Positions 5,781-7,413 of a stretch of 7,413 nucleotides of DNA are shown piece by piece (positions within the stretch are counted from its first letter, which is position 1; each line of letters starts with the position of its first letter). The DNA is from an uncultured Sulfurimonas sp. (GTDB lineage: Bacteria > Campylobacterota > Campylobacteria > Campylobacterales > Sulfurimonadaceae), in assembly GCA_937914675.1 (NCBI GenBank), contig CALDOC010000084.1, forward strand, positions 1 through 7,413, given 5' to 3'. The translations under genes and the position numbers were made by a program. A model generated the notes under the pieces. It made no database searches, was not told the DNA's origin, and was given only the letters and a program-made list of their open reading frames with translations.

Positions 5781-6332
5781 ATGAAACTATCACTTAAAAG
5801 TATACCTCATGTAGCAAATAAAATATCAATAGAGCTAAATAAAAGTGGTGTCGTAACAATGACTAAAGGTCTTGAAGCGGTTGCTTTTGAAGCCCAAAAA
5901 GTTCTTATTTCCGATGTCAAAAGAGAGATCGCGCTTGAAGAAAAAACACATCAAATTTGCGATGAAAATGAAGAACAGATAGAATTTATGTTAGCTGATG
6001 AAAGACAACTTTTTTTTATGATTAAGAAAAAATTGGCGCCTGAGTTTGGCGTAATATTAAACTATGAAGAGAGATTTTCAGTTATAGCTCACAAAATACT
6101 AGATGAACTTTATGAAGAAGATTTAATACATTTCGAAGTGACGGAAAATAGAATTAAAAATATTATTTACAACGCGATGACATCATTTATAGCGGACACT
6201 TCAGAGATAGAAGACATAGTTATGGGAAAGATTCGTTCGTACAAAAGAAAATTCATCCCAGGAACGGATGAATTTGAAATATTGCATGAGAAACTTTACA
6301 GAGAAGAACTTACAAAAAGAGGCATGGAGTAA
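5781..6332 (+). CDS. DUF507 family protein of unknown function
   Basis: This is a 183-residue acidic, helical, cytoplasmic protein without signal or membrane segment. The ending IRSYKRKFIPGTDEFEILHE (151-170) followed by a KLYREEL-type helix is the recognisable mark of DUF507 proteins of Campylobacterota, which sit just before carA in C. jejuni too (Cj1495c, from memory). The two halves look alike: ANKIxxEL (12-19) with AFEAQKVLISD (35-45) corresponds to AHKILDEL (103-110) with IYNAMTSFIAD (129-139), which suggests two DUF507 units. No enzymatic motif is visible and I cannot assign a function. carA starts 5 bases after its stop, so the two are almost certainly co-transcribed. Confidence 0.85.
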   Translation: MKLSLKSIPHVANKISIELNKSGVVTMTKGLEAVAFEAQKVLISDVKREIALEEKTHQICDENEEQIEFMLADERQLFFMIKKKLAPEFGVILNYEERFSVIAHKILDELYEEDLIHFEVTENRIKNIIYNAMTSFIADTSEIEDIVMGKIRSYKRKFIPGTDEFEILHEKLYREELTKRGME

Positions 6333-6337
6333 TTAGC

Positions 6338-7413
6338 ATGAGCGATTTATTAAAAAAAGTTTATATATACATTGAGAATGGCACGTTTTTAGAAGCGAAT
6401 AGTTTTGGATCAGACGATACGGTTGTGGGCGAAATAGTTTTTAATACCTCGTTAAGCGGTTATCAAGAAATAATGTCAGATCCATCATATGCAGGTCAAT
6501 TTGTAACGTTCACTATGCCAGAAATTGGTAACGTAGGCGTAAATAATGAAGACATGGAGAGTGGATTTTTTCATGCAAAAGGCATGATAGTTCGAAAATA
6601 TCATGAAAGGCACTCAAACTTTAGAGCAGAAGATTCTTTGTCTAATTTTTTAGTAAAATATAATGTAATGGGAATTTGTGATATTGATACGAGATACTTA
6701 ACAAAGATGATTAGAGACGAGGGCGCCATGATGATGGTGGCTTCAACGAAAATTAGTGATAAAGATGAGCTTAAAAGGATACTTGAGCGTTCCGCTAGAA
6801 TTGAAGAAGTTAATTATATAGAACAAGTAAGTACAAAAAACGCTTATATGCATACGTCAAGCACATACGCCAACTCTGAGTTTAAATATGACATGCCGCC
6901 AGTTGAAGAAGCAAAGATAGTCGTTATTGACTTTGGAGTCAAACGTAATATTTTAAATGAATTAGTGGGAGCGGGCATTGGCGTTGAAGTTGTGCCAAAT
7001 AACTTCTTAGCCGAGGACTTGATTAGTAAATACAATTCAAAAAGCATTGATGGAGTTTTCCTTTCAAATGGCCCTGGCGATCCTCTGGTATTAAAAAAAG
7101 AGCAGGTAGAGATTAAAAAACTTATCGATGCAAAAATTCCAATGTTTGGCATCTGTTTAGGACATCAACTACTTTCTATTTCACATGGTTATGATACGTA
7201 TAAACTCAAGTTTGGGCATCACGGAGGAAACCATCCGGTTAAAAACGTTAAAACTGGTTTAGTTGAAATAACCGCTCAAAATCATAATTATAACGTACCA
7301 GACAATATAGTGGAAATAGCGGAAGTTACTCATAGTAACTTATTTGACAATACCATAGAGGGCTTAAAATATAACGATGAACCAATATTCTCAGTGCAAC
7401 ATCACCCAGAAGC
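6338..7413 (+). CDS. carA: Carbamoyl-phosphate synthase small (glutaminase) subunit CarA, 3' end cut by window
   Basis: The frame is open from ATG 6338 to the window edge: 358 complete codons plus a partial Ala codon, against about 375 usual, so about 15-20 residues are missing. CarA hydrolyses glutamine and passes ammonia to CarB for carbamoyl phosphate, the precursor of pyrimidines and arginine. The N-terminal half carries the CarA-specific domain (GEIVFNTSLSGYQEIMSDPSY at about 31-51, FTMPEIGNVGVN at 58-69, GICDIDTRYLT at 112-122). The class I glutaminase domain starts near 193, with the oxyanion region SNGPGDP (243-249), the nucleophile C273 in GICLGHQ (271-277), FGHHGGNHPV (292-301) and the catalytic H356 and E358 in VQHHPEA. 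The ribosome site GGAG (6326-6329) lies inside the end of the DUF507 gene. carB is not in the window. Confidence 0.97.
   Translation, partial: MSDLLKKVYIYIENGTFLEANSFGSDDTVVGEIVFNTSLSGYQEIMSDPSYAGQFVTFTMPEIGNVGVNNEDMESGFFHAKGMIVRKYHERHSNFRAEDSLSNFLVKYNVMGICDIDTRYLTKMIRDEGAMMMVASTKISDKDELKRILERSARIEEVNYIEQVSTKNAYMHTSSTYANSEFKYDMPPVEEAKIVVIDFGVKRNILNELVGAGIGVEVVPNNFLAEDLISKYNSKSIDGVFLSNGPGDPLVLKKEQVEIKKLIDAKIPMFGICLGHQLLSISHGYDTYKLKFGHHGGNHPVKNVKTGLVEITAQNHNYNVPDNIVEIAEVTHSNLFDNTIEGLKYNDEPIFSVQHHPE

Noticed and set aside
6844..7152. Open frame of 102 codons on the - strand inside carA
   Set aside because: It is antisense to the carA glutaminase domain, which is intact on the + strand. It is a by-product of carA codon use.
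1..7413. CRISPR array, insertion sequence, prophage, toxin-antitoxin or tRNA/rRNA content
   Set aside because: I found no spaced direct repeats, transposase motifs, terminal inverted repeats of an element, cloverleaf or rRNA stretches. The window is continuous conserved chromosomal genes.

Overview
This window is an AT-rich bacterial chromosomal segment with tightly packed housekeeping genes. Its gene content and order point to a member of the Campylobacterota (the former Epsilonproteobacteria), most likely a free-living, Sulfurimonas-like relative rather than Campylobacter or Helicobacter. The strongest clue is the order purA - FliJ-like - MotE-like - DUF507 - carA. From memory, this order is shared with Campylobacter jejuni around Cj1498c-Cj1494c and partly with Helicobacter pylori around HP0255. 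The genus is an inference, because no marker gene is present.

Left edge (1-1065). The first 53 bases look like the last codons of an rdgB-type nucleotide diphosphatase on the + strand. It converges on uppP (undecaprenyl-diphosphate phosphatase), which lies on the - strand and ends in a plausible intrinsic terminator. Between uppP and the next gene is a divergent intergenic region. It holds a perfect 13-bp inverted repeat whose two arms each resemble a -10 box, one facing each way.

Middle (1066-4772). A stand-alone CheY-like receiver protein is followed, after a clear TATAAT promoter, by a probable operon. It starts with a class V PLP aminotransferase (alanine/serine-glyoxylate type) and a short HisZ-like protein (class II histidyl-tRNA synthetase fold, the presumed regulatory subunit of ATP phosphoribosyltransferase). 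These two are coupled by a 1-base stop/start overlap. purA (adenylosuccinate synthetase) follows after 27 bases.

Right part (4781-7413). Directly behind purA come two probable flagellar genes: a GTG-started FliJ-like coiled-coil protein and, overlapping it by 4 bases, an exported MotE-like protein with an MgtE-N-like tail. After a 59-base gap with a promoter-like box and a 17-base palindrome come a DUF507 protein made of two similar halves and carA (carbamoyl-phosphate synthase small subunit), cut by the window end about 15-20 residues before its usual C-terminus.

The genes join purine (PurA), pyrimidine/arginine (CarA) and histidine (HisZ) metabolism with flagellar assembly in what may be one co-oriented transcription unit. 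No mobile element, CRISPR array, tRNA or rRNA was seen. No clear new defence or mobile system is present. The most interesting items are the divergent palindrome, the flagellar pair inside a nucleotide-synthesis gene row, the two-unit DUF507 protein, and a strong dependence of synonymous codon choice on the next codon.
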